Assembly (NCBI GenBank): GCA_016946835.1
Contig: JACVTC010000095.1
Span: 666,501 to 730,500 of the forward strand
Direction: 5' to 3'
Source: Neocallimastix lanati (nom. inval.)
Taxonomy: Eukaryota > Neocallimastigomycota > Neocallimastigomycetes > Neocallimastigales > Neocallimastigaceae
Length of the DNA: 64,000 nt
In this document: piece by piece, positions 46,342-56,345 of the stretch
Position numbering within the stretch: the stretch's first letter is position 1
How the letters are laid out: each line of letters opens with the position of its first letter
Notes under the pieces: model-generated
The model's input: the letters and a program-made list of their open reading frames with translations, nothing else
The model's database searches: none
What the model was told of the DNA's origin: nothing
Made by a program: the position numbers and the translations under genes

Positions 46342-49254
46342 TCAGACTTCGTCCCTTGAAGTCTCAATTTCACATAATCTATACGGAACGATATTCTTTA
46401 AATGCACATTTCTTTCGGCTATTTCATTAGTAGCTGGATCACAAAGCGTTACTGTGTTAAATTGTTTTTTAACTATTTTCATTGGTCCTAAGAAATAAGG
46501 ATCAAGTTTTCTTCTGTTTATATATTTAACTAATACTAAGTCACCAGGTTTATATTCTGCTTTAAGTCTTTTAACTTGTTTTCTTCTATCTTCCCATATT
46601 TTATTGGCAGTTTGAATATTGCTTATGGCTTCTTTTATCCATTTATAATGAGTAGTAAACCTTCTAATTAAAAATTCATCTTCGCTTTCATAATTTTCCT
46701 TTTTGTCTAAGTTCAACATTAATTCAAATGGTTGAAGGTCACGACGACCATACAACAATTCAAAACTTGAAAATTTTGTTGTTTCATTTTTACAAGTACG
46801 TAAAGCCCATAACGCACTTGGTAATATTTCATCCCATATAGAAGTGTTTTTGTTGCATAATAATCTTAAGTATTTTCCAATTTCTTTATTGCGGTTTTCA
46901 ACTTCACCATTTGACTCAGGATGATAAGTAGCAACAAATTGAACGAAAACGCCATATAAATCAAGAAATGCTTTTGTTTTATCGGAGCAGAATTGTGGAC
47001 CATTATCAGTTACGATTACTTCAGGTATTCCAAATCGAGCAAAAATATCAGATAAAAATTCAATTACATCATCGGATTCAATATTTTGTTTTGGTTTTGC
47101 TTCAACCCATTTTGTTAGATAATCAACTAAGACTAATATATATTTATTTCCTTTCTTGGTTGTTGGGAGTGGGCCTATAATATCTAAACCAACTCTTGAA
47201 AACGGTAATCCTGGTTTAGTAGCAATGTCTTCTGTTTGATAGTTAAATGACTGGGGTCTAAATAATTGGCATCTTTCACAGGTTTTTACAATATACTTAA
47301 CATCAAGAATCATATTAGTCCAATAATAGTCACGTTTAAGTCTATTATAGGTTTTAAATACACCTTCGTGACCAATTTTATGCGCTTTTAATATTAAATC
47401 AACTTTTTCGTCTTGATTATTAATAACTTTTCTCAGTTTACCATTATCCTTAAAATATTCTTCATTATTAATTACTATGAATTTGTCTTTATAACAAGAA
47501 AGTAAATTATTTGAATTATTTTCACCTATTTCACTTGTTATGGTACTTATAATTTTATTATACTCAGTATGTAGTCTGGATAAAGCATCTGCTATAACAT
47601 TCTTTTTTCCTGGTTCATATAATACTTTAACTTTTAACATCGAAAGAAGTAAAACCCAACGTGTTTGCCTAGAATTATTGGTTTCTTTGTTTTTGAATAA
47701 TCCTACTAATGGCTTGTGGTCTGTGTAAAGAAGTGTTTCATACTTATTTCCAGCAATATAAGACTTAAATTTTGTAACACAGTAAGTCGCGGCTGTACCC
47801 TCAAGATCTGTTATTGCATAATTCTTCTCCGCCGGCTTTAAAGAGCGACTTACAAAATGAATAGGTTTTTCAATGTTGTTTTCATCTTTTTGAAGGAGAA
47901 CTCCTCCAATACCATCATAAGAAGGGTCAGTACGGATAATAAATTGTTTATCAAAATTAGGCATAGTTAAAATAGGAGCAGAAGCTAACATAATTTTTAA
48001 TTCATTGAAACTATCATCTTGTTCTTTATCCCATATAAATTTAACACCTTTCTTACATAATTTGAACAATGGTTTAGCAATATTAGCAAAGTTGAATATA
48101 AACTTTCGATAATAGCCGACTGCACCAAGAAAGGACTGTAATTGAATGATATTTCTTGGTGGAATCCATTCTAAAATAACTTGAATTTTTTCTTGTATAG
48201 GGGAAATTCCATTAATTGATAAAGTATGACCTAATAAATTGACTTTTTCTTTGAAGAAGTTGCATTTTTCTAAATTAATTTTTAAGTTATTTTCTTTAAT
48301 GATGTTGAATACTTTATTGAGATCCTCTATATGTTGTTCAATAGAAGGAGAGAATACAACTAAATCATCAACGTAGACAAACATACAAATTCCAATAAGT
48401 GGTAGAAATATCCTATTCATTTCCCTTTGGAAGGTTCCGGGAGCATTACATAATCCAAAAGGCATTACTCGAAACTGGTAATTGCCATACATAGCGGTGA
48501 AACTTGTTTTAGGTATATCGTCTTTATACATTGGAATCTGATGAAAACCAGAAAATAAATCGATTGTAGTGAACACTTTAACCTCAGTTCCAATTGAAAA
48601 TAATATTTCATCGATTAAAGGTAATGCATAGGCATCTTTTATTGTGACGGTGTTTAATTTCCTAAAGTCCACACACAATCTCCATTTTTTATTCTTTTTT
48701 AGTACTAATATAACTGGAGAGGACCAGGGAGAATTGGAAGGTTCAATTAACTTGTTATTTATAAGTTTTTCTAATTCAACCTTAAGTGCTTTAGCTTGAA
48801 CCCTAGAAAGCCTATAACATCGTTGTTTTATTGGTTTGGCATTATCTACTAAATGAATTCTGTGTGGTAATAATTTTGTCGGTTGAAGTTCTTCAATTTT
48901 TGTTGCAAAAATAGTGGAAAATTCTTTTAATAATTTTCTAACCTTCTTTTTATTTTTATTGGGAATTTCAATTATAATGTTTTGTAGTAAAGTCGCCTTT
49001 TTATTTTCATCTTCATCAATTTTATTATTAACTTTGCTATCATTATTATTATTTATAGTATTTAATTCTTCATTATGGTTTTCCAACAATTTATTATTAT
49101 TTTCATCTTTATTTTCATTAATAAAGCAGTATAAATAAGAATTGTTATTAATATCAGAATTAGATTTATCATCTGTATTTATTGATTCATCTTCTTCATC
49201 ATCGTTAATAATATCTTCATTATTTTCTTTTCCAAGTTTGTTAAACATTTCCAT
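46342..49254 (-). CDS. pol: Pol of element B: RT, RNase H, integrase (970 aa)
   Basis: After an acidic Asn/Asp-rich linker (1-90) the RT runs from about 115 (KIEELQPTKLLPHRIHLVDN) with D232 in TIDLFSGFHQ and YVDD at 294-297. RNase H follows (RTDPSYDGIGGVLLQ, AITDLEGTAATYC, LLYTDHKPLVGLF, NVIADALSRL). Integrase has the HHCC region (HKIGHEG, CERCQL) and core motifs VGLDIIGP, VTDNGPQF and GEVENRNKEIG, then LDPYFLGPMKIVKKQFNTV. All catalytic positions are present. The ORF overlaps the protease ORF by 76 bp in a different (-1) frame, so the protein is either made by a second frameshift or the join is a mutation. No chromodomain. Confidence 0.93.
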   Translation of the reverse strand: MEMFNKLGKENNEDIINDDEEDESINTDDKSNSDINNNSYLYCFINENKDENNNKLLENHNEELNTINNNNDSKVNNKIDEDENKKATLLQNIIIEIPNKNKKKVRKLLKEFSTIFATKIEELQPTKLLPHRIHLVDNAKPIKQRCYRLSRVQAKALKVELEKLINNKLIEPSNSPWSSPVILVLKKNKKWRLCVDFRKLNTVTIKDAYALPLIDEILFSIGTEVKVFTTIDLFSGFHQIPMYKDDIPKTSFTAMYGNYQFRVMPFGLCNAPGTFQREMNRIFLPLIGICMFVYVDDLVVFSPSIEQHIEDLNKVFNIIKENNLKINLEKCNFFKEKVNLLGHTLSINGISPIQEKIQVILEWIPPRNIIQLQSFLGAVGYYRKFIFNFANIAKPLFKLCKKGVKFIWDKEQDDSFNELKIMLASAPILTMPNFDKQFIIRTDPSYDGIGGVLLQKDENNIEKPIHFVSRSLKPAEKNYAITDLEGTAATYCVTKFKSYIAGNKYETLLYTDHKPLVGLFKNKETNNSRQTRWVLLLSMLKVKVLYEPGKKNVIADALSRLHTEYNKIISTITSEIGENNSNNLLSCYKDKFIVINNEEYFKDNGKLRKVINNQDEKVDLILKAHKIGHEGVFKTYNRLKRDYYWTNMILDVKYIVKTCERCQLFRPQSFNYQTEDIATKPGLPFSRVGLDIIGPLPTTKKGNKYILVLVDYLTKWVEAKPKQNIESDDVIEFLSDIFARFGIPEVIVTDNGPQFCSDKTKAFLDLYGVFVQFVATYHPESNGEVENRNKEIGKYLRLLCNKNTSIWDEILPSALWALRTCKNETTKFSSFELLYGRRDLQPFELMLNLDKKENYESEDEFLIRRFTTHYKWIKEAISNIQTANKIWEDRRKQVKRLKAEYKPGDLVLVKYINRRKLDPYFLGPMKIVKKQFNTVTLCDPATNEIAERNVHLKNIVPYRLCEIETSRDEV

Positions 49255-50162
49255 GAATTATTTTCTTTCATAAGACATAAAGAATTATTTATTGGGTTTA
49301 TAAATAAATTATTATCTTTAAGTGTTCCATAACCAATTAAAATATCAAATAAATTATGTTTACTATCAATAACTCTAAAAATATCGTGTAAATTTAACTT
49401 TCCAATATTAACATTTAATAAATATATCTCTGTATACACATTTTCTTTTGATAAGACTTGTACAATATTATTTTTTACATATCCCACTGGTTTAATATTT
49501 CCTAGCTTGTTTAAGAATTGTTTGGTAACTATATTTATACTAGCACCTGTATCTAGAAAAGCGATTCCTTTTACTTTATTAATTCGACATTCTGTTGTTG
49601 CTACATCATCTCTAGCCACTACTGATAAGATGATTTCTTCTGGAGTTTTCTTATTTATTGCAGGGCTTTTCAGCCTCAATGCTTTTATAAATTCCGCTCG
49701 TAATTTTGGACTAATATCTAATAATTGTGAAAATGTAATATTTGCAAATTTATTATTGTGATCATTTGTTATATCATATTTTGGTTGTCCATCCATTATC
49801 ATAATGTGTTTTTCTATTTTATCCGTATTATTATTTTTTGTTTTTCTTTCTTCTAATTGTGTACTTGGTAATTTATTTTGTTTATTAATATTAGTTTCTT
49901 GAATAATATTTTCCGATTCTTCAATGATTTCTTTTTCTTTTTGTTTTTTAGCATTTTGTTTCGCTTTGTTGATAGATGGTTGTGCTAAAACTGAAACGTC
50001 AATTTCATTAAGTCTTTCAGTTTCAGTTGAATGTGTTGTAATAGGTAATATTGAAATATCATTCTCAGTTTGAATTTTATTGCTATTGCTTTTATGGACA
50101 TCAAAACTAGCATTCGTATTATTGTTTTCAATTGTTTGTAATTCATCATTTTCTAATTCCAT
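49179..50162 (-). CDS. Protease region of element B (327 aa from first ATG; frame opens at the gag frameshift site)
   Basis: The frame is open upstream of this ATG to 50338, the gag slippery heptamer, so translation probably enters by -1 frameshifting, not at this ATG. A polar Lys/Asn-rich linker leads to the retropepsin-like protease GIAFLDTGASINIVTKQFL (canonical DTG), followed by VIDSKHNLFDILIGYG, the usual second structural motif. It would cut the element polyprotein. The end overlaps pol. Confidence 0.85.
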   Translation of the reverse strand: MELENDELQTIENNNTNASFDVHKSNSNKIQTENDISILPITTHSTETERLNEIDVSVLAQPSINKAKQNAKKQKEKEIIEESENIIQETNINKQNKLPSTQLEERKTKNNNTDKIEKHIMIMDGQPKYDITNDHNNKFANITFSQLLDISPKLRAEFIKALRLKSPAINKKTPEEIILSVVARDDVATTECRINKVKGIAFLDTGASINIVTKQFLNKLGNIKPVGYVKNNIVQVLSKENVYTEIYLLNVNIGKLNLHDIFRVIDSKHNLFDILIGYGTLKDNNLFINPINNSLCLMKENNSWKCLTNLEKKIMKILLTMMKKMNQ

Positions 50163-50326
50163 TTTTTCAACTTCATTATTATGATTATTCTTTGTATTAA
50201 TAGTTTTATTTGTTTTTGTTTTAGTCTTACTATAAGGCTTTTCTTTATTTGTTTTCTTATTATTTCTTACGGCAACAGCAACAACTTCATTTTTGGTTTG
50301 ATTGTTGGAAGTTTTCCTTCTTCCAT

Positions 50327-51289
50327 TTAAAAGTTTAAAGATTCATTATTATTCTTTTCTTCCATTTCTGCAAGTTGTTTGAAAGAGTAAAGACAATGAT
50401 TGTAATAATGACCCTTTTGACCACATCTATAGCATGTTTTTTGATTATTATAAGTTGATTTCGTTTCATTAATATTATTATTATTAGAAAAGTTTGATTC
50501 TTTTCTTGTAATTGGATTATTGTTTGTATAATTATTGGCTTTATCATTATTAAAATGAATTCTATTATAATTATTTTGAAAATCCGCATTTCCTTTGTAA
50601 TATCTTTGATTAAAATTATTTTTCTTGATGTAACTTTGTCTTCCGTTAAAAGTGCAATTATAATTTATTGTTTTGGCTTGTCTGTAAGGATTAACTGTAT
50701 AATTATTATTGTTGTAATAAAATGGATGATTATTATATAATGTTGTCATTATAACTTCATTATTGTTATTTCTTCTTTCTTCAGCTCTTTCGGCAAGTTC
50801 AGCTTCTTCAAATGCATCTTCTAAATCCAAACATCTTTGTGTAATTACTTGTGATCTTGCATAGGGTCTATAAATAATTGATTCTTCATAATCTTCTACT
50901 GTAATAAATGTTTGGTAAAATTTTGGGAGATTATTATACATTTTTTTATATCTCCAATTGAAATTTCTTATGCTTTCTCCTTTCTGAATTCTTAACTTTT
51001 GAAGCCGTTTGCATTTTTCTTGTGGTGTTATGTCTAAAGCCTTCTCAATTGCGTCCTTAATTTCTTGAATTGTTGGATAATTTTGAACACCATCTTCAAT
51101 TGTATATAAGTCTTGTATTATTCCCCTTAATTTTCCTTCAACGCACTCCATTGCCCAGGAGTGTATACTCATTGGATTGGTAATATTGGCTAGAGACATG
51201 ATTCTTGTGAATTCGTCACACCAAGAATCAATATCTCTATCGTATTCATTAAGACGGGGAAGCAAACTTTCTAGTTCTAATATTTTCAT
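50327..51289 (-). CDS. gag: Gag of element B (320 aa)
   Basis: Begins MKILELESLLPRLNEYDRDI; capsid-like region with CKRLQKLRIQKGESIRNFNW and RYKKMYNNLPKFYQ, an Asn/Tyr-rich linker (about 175-285), and a zinc knuckle CYRCGQKGHYYNHC near the C-terminus. The start is the first ATG after the leader. It ends ESLNF-TAA, with the T TTA AAC heptamer two codons before the stop. Structural protein of the virus-like particle. Confidence 0.9.
   Translation of the reverse strand: MKILELESLLPRLNEYDRDIDSWCDEFTRIMSLANITNPMSIHSWAMECVEGKLRGIIQDLYTIEDGVQNYPTIQEIKDAIEKALDITPQEKCKRLQKLRIQKGESIRNFNWRYKKMYNNLPKFYQTFITVEDYEESIIYRPYARSQVITQRCLDLEDAFEEAELAERAEERRNNNNEVIMTTLYNNHPFYYNNNNYTVNPYRQAKTINYNCTFNGRQSYIKKNNFNQRYYKGNADFQNNYNRIHFNNDKANNYTNNNPITRKESNFSNNNNINETKSTYNNQKTCYRCGQKGHYYNHCLYSFKQLAEMEEKNNNESLNF
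50333..50339 (-). promoter_or_regulatory. Probable -1 ribosomal frameshift site of element B (U UUA AAC)
   Basis: Gag codons TCT-TTA-AAC-TTT-TAA contain the heptamer T TTA AAC. The -1 frame continues open from here (KLLNGRRKTSNNQTKNEVV) into the protease. Confidence 0.8.
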
Positions 51290-51453
51290 TTTAATACAAT
51301 TGAATATTGATGGATGGATTGATAAGTGAATGAGTTTTTGTTGTTTTTGTTAATTATAAAATTATTCTTTATTTCCTATAAATATTTTTTATTATTTTTT
51401 GCTTGAACTTATTGAATTGACTTTTTAATGGATGACTAATTAGAAGTATTGAT

Positions 51454-51484
<31 letters not shown>

Positions 51485-52423
51485 GAATAATATAAAGTGA
51501 AAATTTCTTAATTATAAATTTAAATTTAGAATGATGATTATTTTTAAATTAAACTGATACTGAATTGAAATTGAATAAATTGAAATTAAAAATGTGTGAA
51601 TGAAAATTTTTATTTATTTATTGAATTGATTAATTATTTTGATGTATTGAAAATAAAACTTTATTTTTATATTCTTATAAAGATTTGTAAGGTGGACCTT
51701 ACACCTTCGGTGATATAAGTTCATTATTGTTCCAGTGCTCGATCTTGTCCAAAAACCCTGACAACACTCGGATAGTTGATAAACTACGGAAAGTGCCGTG
51801 GGGAGTATAATTATTACTTTGGGACGTATTCACGCACTCACGAGATCGATTAAAAACCTTAATTAGTAAAAATTGGAATCACCCTAATTCTTTACTAATT
51901 AATTTTCAACCGGTTTACACACTGTATATAAATCTTTATAATTTTTGGTTTTAATTTCTCTTTTGAATGAAAATAATAAATATACTTTTTTATCAGTATT
52001 TAATAATCTTATTTTTTATACTATATACTATTTATTTTAAATTTAATTATAAAATTTAAACTTTCCAATATCAAAATTAACAAAAATTTTACTTTAATTA
52101 TTTAATTCCCTATTTACCTACTAACTATTTTCAATAATTTATTACTAATATTTTTTTTTTTTTTTTTTTATTACCAATAATTTTATTAATAAAATTTCCA
52201 AATTAAATTTATAATCCAAAATTTTATTTTTATATATATATATTTTTTATTATTATTACCAATAATTTTATAATAAAATTTCCAACTTTAATTTATAATC
52301 CAAATATTTTTTTTTTTTTTTTTTTTTTTTTCAATTTTCTAATTATTCTATTGGCTAAATTTCAAAATTTTTTTTTTTTTTTTTTTTTTTTCAATTTTCT
52401 AATTATTCTATTGGCTAAATTTC

Positions 52424-52465
<42 letters not shown>

Positions 52466-52530
52466 CTACAACTTTATTATTTATCTAATATTTTTAATTA
52501 TTATTTTCATATTATTTTTTTTTATCTTCA
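51290..52530 (-). other. 5' leader of element B
   Basis: Untranslated. It has a GC-richer block at 51685-51930 with the palindrome GTAAGGTGGACCTTAC (51687-51702) followed directly by CACCTTCGGTG (51702-51712), and a poly-T-rich part (52140-52470) containing a duplicated 60-bp unit with ttctaattattctattggct (about 52330 and 52390). Poly-T tracts also lie at 51458-51484. Confidence 0.6.
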
Positions 52531-52549
52531 GGTCCTGCATAGCTCGCCA
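52531..52549 (-). promoter_or_regulatory. Primer-binding site of element B
   Basis: Minus-strand TGGCGAGCTATGCAGGACC, seven bases after the LTR end; complementary to a tRNA 3' end terminating in CCA. tRNA species not identified. Confidence 0.75.
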
Positions 52550-52556
52550 AGATTTA

Positions 52557-53383
52557 TGGTACAGTATTGAAGATTATTAAAAAAAAATAATATATTCTAA
52601 TAATTAAAAATCTAATTTTTCACTAACAAAATAAATATTATTATAACTATTCTAATATAAATAACTTAAATAAATATTTTAATAAAATTTATCTCTAAAT
52701 TAAAACTAAATTACCAAACAAACTAAATATTTAAACTAACCAAAATTATTTTTATCCTTAACTATAATAAAACACAAAAACAAGACTAATCAATTTAACT
52801 AGAGAACAATTTAATTTTATTTAATTATTTATTTAATTATTTATTTATACTAATACTAAATATTTACTATTTCATTCTCGAAAAATTAAAAGAAAAATAT
52901 AAAAATAAAGTTGAAAGAAGAGGAAGAACTAAAGTATTGTTTTACTTTGTTCTTTTTATATCTTTAAAACATTTATTTGATTGGAGTAAAAATAAAAATA
53001 TAAAATATAATGAAATATAATAACAAAAAATATAATAATTTTATAATAATAAAATATAATAAAATATAATTTTAATATAATATTTAATATAAGATAATAA
53101 TAAAAATATAATAAAGTATAATAAAATTTTTTATAATAAAAATATAAAATAATAATAAATATAATTTTAATTATTTATAATAAAATATCTAATTGCTTAC
53201 TATTACAATATTAAATAAATACAATTAATACATTATTTTAAATAATTTAGTTATTTATACATATTTAATTTCCTTATTATATATTTTAATACTTTAATAT
53301 TTTATTCTTATTCATTTATTAATTAATCTTATTAGTTTATTTAATTTTTTATTTATTTTTTATTTATTATTTGTATCGTAATA
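52557..53383 (-). repeat. 5' LTR of element B
   Basis: 827 bp, nearly identical to 45498-46324. The outermost bases read TATTACG instead of TGTTACG, a change in the terminal TG. Confidence 0.92.
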
Positions 53384-53388
53384 TCACA

Positions 53389-54411
53389 TGGTAAAGAATG
53401 AATTAATAACCTTTATTTTATTATTAATAATTCTTTACTAAATTGTACTTTCCTATATTCTTCATAACCTAAACCTCATTGTAAATTTAATTTATTTTGA
53501 TATAAATTAATTTACACTTGTAAATAATGTAAATAAATTTTAATTAATTACTTTATTGTTATATTATTAAATATATGTATATATTAAAATACAATTGTAA
53601 ATATTAAAATTATACTTTAAGATACTAAATTATTAAAACTATTAATTAAATATTATTATAAAAATTATTATAAATTATTAAAATTATTAATTAAATATTA
53701 TTCTAAAAATTATTATAAATTATTAATATTATAAAATTATTAAAATTATTAAATATTATTATAAAAATTTATTTATTATAACTATTAAATATTATTATAA
53801 AATTATTAAGATTATTAATTAAATTTATTATTAAAAATTATTATTAAAAATTTTTACTTATTATAAAAATTATTATTTAAATATTATCAAATTTATTAAT
53901 TAAATATTATAAAAATTTTATTTTATTTTGAAAATAATTACAAGTATTATTTAAAATAATTAAAGATTATTAAATTTATTATATTAATCTTTAAAAACAA
54001 TTTATTTAACTTAAAAATATCAAAGAAAATAGTAAAAACTATTTTCTATATATTTATTTTATAATTATTTTTAATTAAATTATATTTGAATATTATATTA
54101 TTATATTTATAAAAATTAAAACAAAAATGAATTATTGATATAAAATTAATTCAATAATTCTATAAAATTACTTAAATTATAAACAACTAATTATACTTTA
54201 AATTCATAAAAAAATATAAATATTGTAACAATTTCTTAAAAATTAAATGTGTGTACTTTAAATAAAAAAAAAAACTTTTATATTAATAAAAAAAAAATAA
54301 ATAATTTTTAATAAAGAATTATTTTTTTTTTTTATTTAAAATCAAAGCAGGGTAATACCCGTCCCCCCCTGCTTGATTTTAAATATCTAAGTGTCAACCC
54401 CGAGTCTACCA
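53389..54411 (+). repeat. 5' LTR of element A
   Basis: TGGTAAAGAATG to CGAGTCTACCA. Contains an 18-bp-stem hairpin near its 3' end (54334-54384). Confidence 0.93.
54334..54384 (+). other. Long hairpin near the 3' end of the element A LTR (copy at 61360-61410)
   Basis: ATTTAAAATCAAAGCAGGG, a 14-nt loop TAATACCCGTCCCC, then CCCTGCTTGATTTTAAAT: an 18-bp stem with one bulged A. Present in both LTRs. Its U5 position would put it near the 5' end of the RNA. Role unknown. Confidence 0.8.
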
Positions 54412-54415
54412 AAAT

Positions 54416-54432
54416 TGGTGGAGATATCGGGG
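54416..54432 (+). promoter_or_regulatory. Primer-binding site of element A
   Basis: TGGTGGAGATATCGGGG, four bases after the LTR; the same sequence as in element C. Confidence 0.78.
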
Positions 54433-54890
54433 AAGAAGAAGAAGAAGAAGTAGAAGAAGAAGAAGAAGAAGAAGAAGAAGAAGAAGAAGACCAAGAAGTA
54501 GACCAAGTGGAAGAAGACCAAGAAAAAGAAGACCAAGAAGTAGACCAAGTGGAAGAAGACCAAGAAAAAGAAGACCAAGAAGAAAACCAAGTGGAAGAAG
54601 ACCAAGAAAAAGAAGACCAAGAAGAAAACCAAGAAGAAGACCAAGAAGAAGACCAAGAAGAAGACCAAGAAGAAGACCAAGAAGAAGACCAAGAAGAAGA
54701 CCAAGAAGAAAACCAAGAAGAAGACCAAGAAGAAGACCAAGAAGAAGACCAAGAAGAAGACCAAGAAGAAGACCAAGAAGAAAACCAAGAAGAAAACCAA
54801 GAAGAAGACCAAGAAGAAGACCAAGAAGAAGACCAAGAAGAAGAGACCAAGAAGGAGAAGACCAAGAAGGAGAAGACCAAGAAGGAAATT
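54433..54890 (+). repeat. GAAGAAGACCAA minisatellite in the leader of element A
   Basis: A 12-bp unit (gaagaagaccaa, with gaaaaagaagaccaa and gaagaaaaccaa variants) fills about 450 bp right after the PBS. The plus frame reads as EEDQ repeats (ORF 54507-54953), but there is no reason to think it is translated separately. Elements B and C have nothing like it. Confidence 0.85.
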
Positions 54891-54982
54891 GGAACTACTA
54901 GGACTTATTTTTTTTTTTGGAATTATGAGAATAATTTTTTTTTTTTAAATTAAATTTAATAGAATTAAATTAAATTAAATTA

Positions 54983-55021
<39 letters not shown>

Positions 55022-55388
55022 TATTAATTTTTGTGTTTTTAAATATTTTTAATTGCTATATTAATAAATTTTTTTTTTGTAAATAATTGTATATATTTTT
55101 TTTATTTAAGTAAAGATAAACGAAAGGGGTTATTAGCTTGAAAGAATAGTGAACACTCCAACTAGTTTATTAATTTATATTTATTCTAGTGTCCAGGAGG
55201 GGGAGTACGGGTGTATATAGCAAAATTAAATATACACTAGCCGGAAACGTCTCACTAGAGATATAAATTACTTAAATATATAATTTTAATTGTAAATAAA
55301 TAAATAAATAAATAAAAATATAGCAATTAAATAATTAATAAAACAATTTTTTTTTATTTTTTTTTTAAAAGTGTGTTTTTTTTTTAAA
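54891..55388 (+). other. Rest of the element A leader
   Basis: AT-rich with a poly-A run (about 54990-55017) and a GC-richer block at 55125-55255 that contains aggagggggagtacgggtgt and a 7-bp inverted repeat TGTATAT/ATATACA (about 55214-55240). No ORF. Confidence 0.5.
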
Positions 55389-55618
55389 ATGAGTACAATT
55401 AATTTTAAAGATTTAAAAAAGGAACTTAAGGATATTGAAAAAATATCCAAAGAAAATTTAGATGTTAAAACTTGGAAGTCTGATTTAGAGCTTTGGATAA
55501 AGCTTGAACATGTTGAAGACTCCAAGATTATATTTTATGCCTGTGTTTTAACCTCAATTGGTGAAACCAGGAAAGTCATCCAAGAATTAATGGATGATAA
55601 TAATAAAGATGATGATAG

Positions 55619-55661
<43 letters not shown>

Positions 55662-56345
55662 AATTATAAGGATATTAATGATGAAGATGAGGATGATGAT
55701 AATGAAGATGATAAAGAAATTGATAAAAAGAATAAGGCTTATCCTTCCCTTAATAGAATTGTAAAAGCTATAGAAGAATTTTATGGCATTAGGGAGGATC
55801 AAAATAATTTATTAAGAGAGCTACGTGCTCTAAGAATTAAGAGAAATGAAAGAATCAAAGATTTTAATATTAAGTATAAAACTTTATATTTAAAACTAAA
55901 TAAAAAGAAAAGAAGTCAGATAAGTGTTTTAGATTACACAGACTCCATTGAAAACAATGTTGAAGCCTGGAAACGTCTAACTTTATTTGATAACATTTCT
56001 CTGTCAAAAGCCTTTAAAATTGCTGAAAAAGCAGATAGGTTAAATTATATGGGTAGTAATCAAAGAAGACATCCTTCTACCCCTTCACCTTCTGCAAATA
56101 TATCTTCTTTTAATAATAGAGTTAATTTTCATTCTCCTATTAAAAATAAATTAGAACAAAAAGTTAATATTAAACCTAAAGAAGATAATGACATAGAGGA
56201 ATTAACAAGAAAAATGAGAAGTTTAACAATAAAGGCTTGTTATTTCTGTAAAGAACCAGGTCATTATCAAAACAATTGCCCAAAGTTGAGAGCAATTGTT
56301 GAGAAAAATAGGAAGGAAATTAGAAACAATAAACGTTTAAATTGA
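55389..56345 (+). CDS. gag: Gag of element A (318 aa)
   Basis: The start MSTINFKDLKKELKDIEKIS is preferred over the ATG six codons upstream because it matches Gag of element C. It contains a striking Asp run encoded by (GAT)n at about 55607-55660, the capsid-like LLRELRALRIKRNERIKDFN segment and a zinc knuckle CYFCKEPGHYQNNC. It ends KRLN-TGA with the slippery heptamer T TTA AAT overlapping the last codons (56336-56342). Same architecture as element C. Confidence 0.93.
56336..56342 (+). promoter_or_regulatory. Probable -1 ribosomal frameshift site of element A (U UUA AAU)
   Basis: Gag codons CGT-TTA-AAT-TGA. A TAA in the -1 frame lies at 56330-56332, just before the heptamer, and that frame then stays open for 227 codons into pro-pol. 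Confidence 0.82.

Larger units (their letters stand above)
45498..53383 (-). mobile_element. Element B: full-length Ty3/gypsy LTR retrotransposon (7.9 kb), TSD TCAC
   Basis: Two 827-bp LTRs (45498-46324 and 52557-53383) with about four substitutions noticed between them. TCAC flanks both sides (45494-45497 and 53384-53387). Minus-strand order: PBS (52549-52531), leader, gag, a -1 shifted protease ORF, a further shifted RT-RH-IN ORF, PPT (46340-46325). The PBS differs from that of C and A, and the protease active site is the normal DTG, so it is a separate lineage. Confidence 0.93.

Noticed and set aside
54332-54880. Minus-strand ORFs of SSWSSW / FFLVFF repeats
   Set aside because: Antisense readings of the GAAGAAGACCAA minisatellite.
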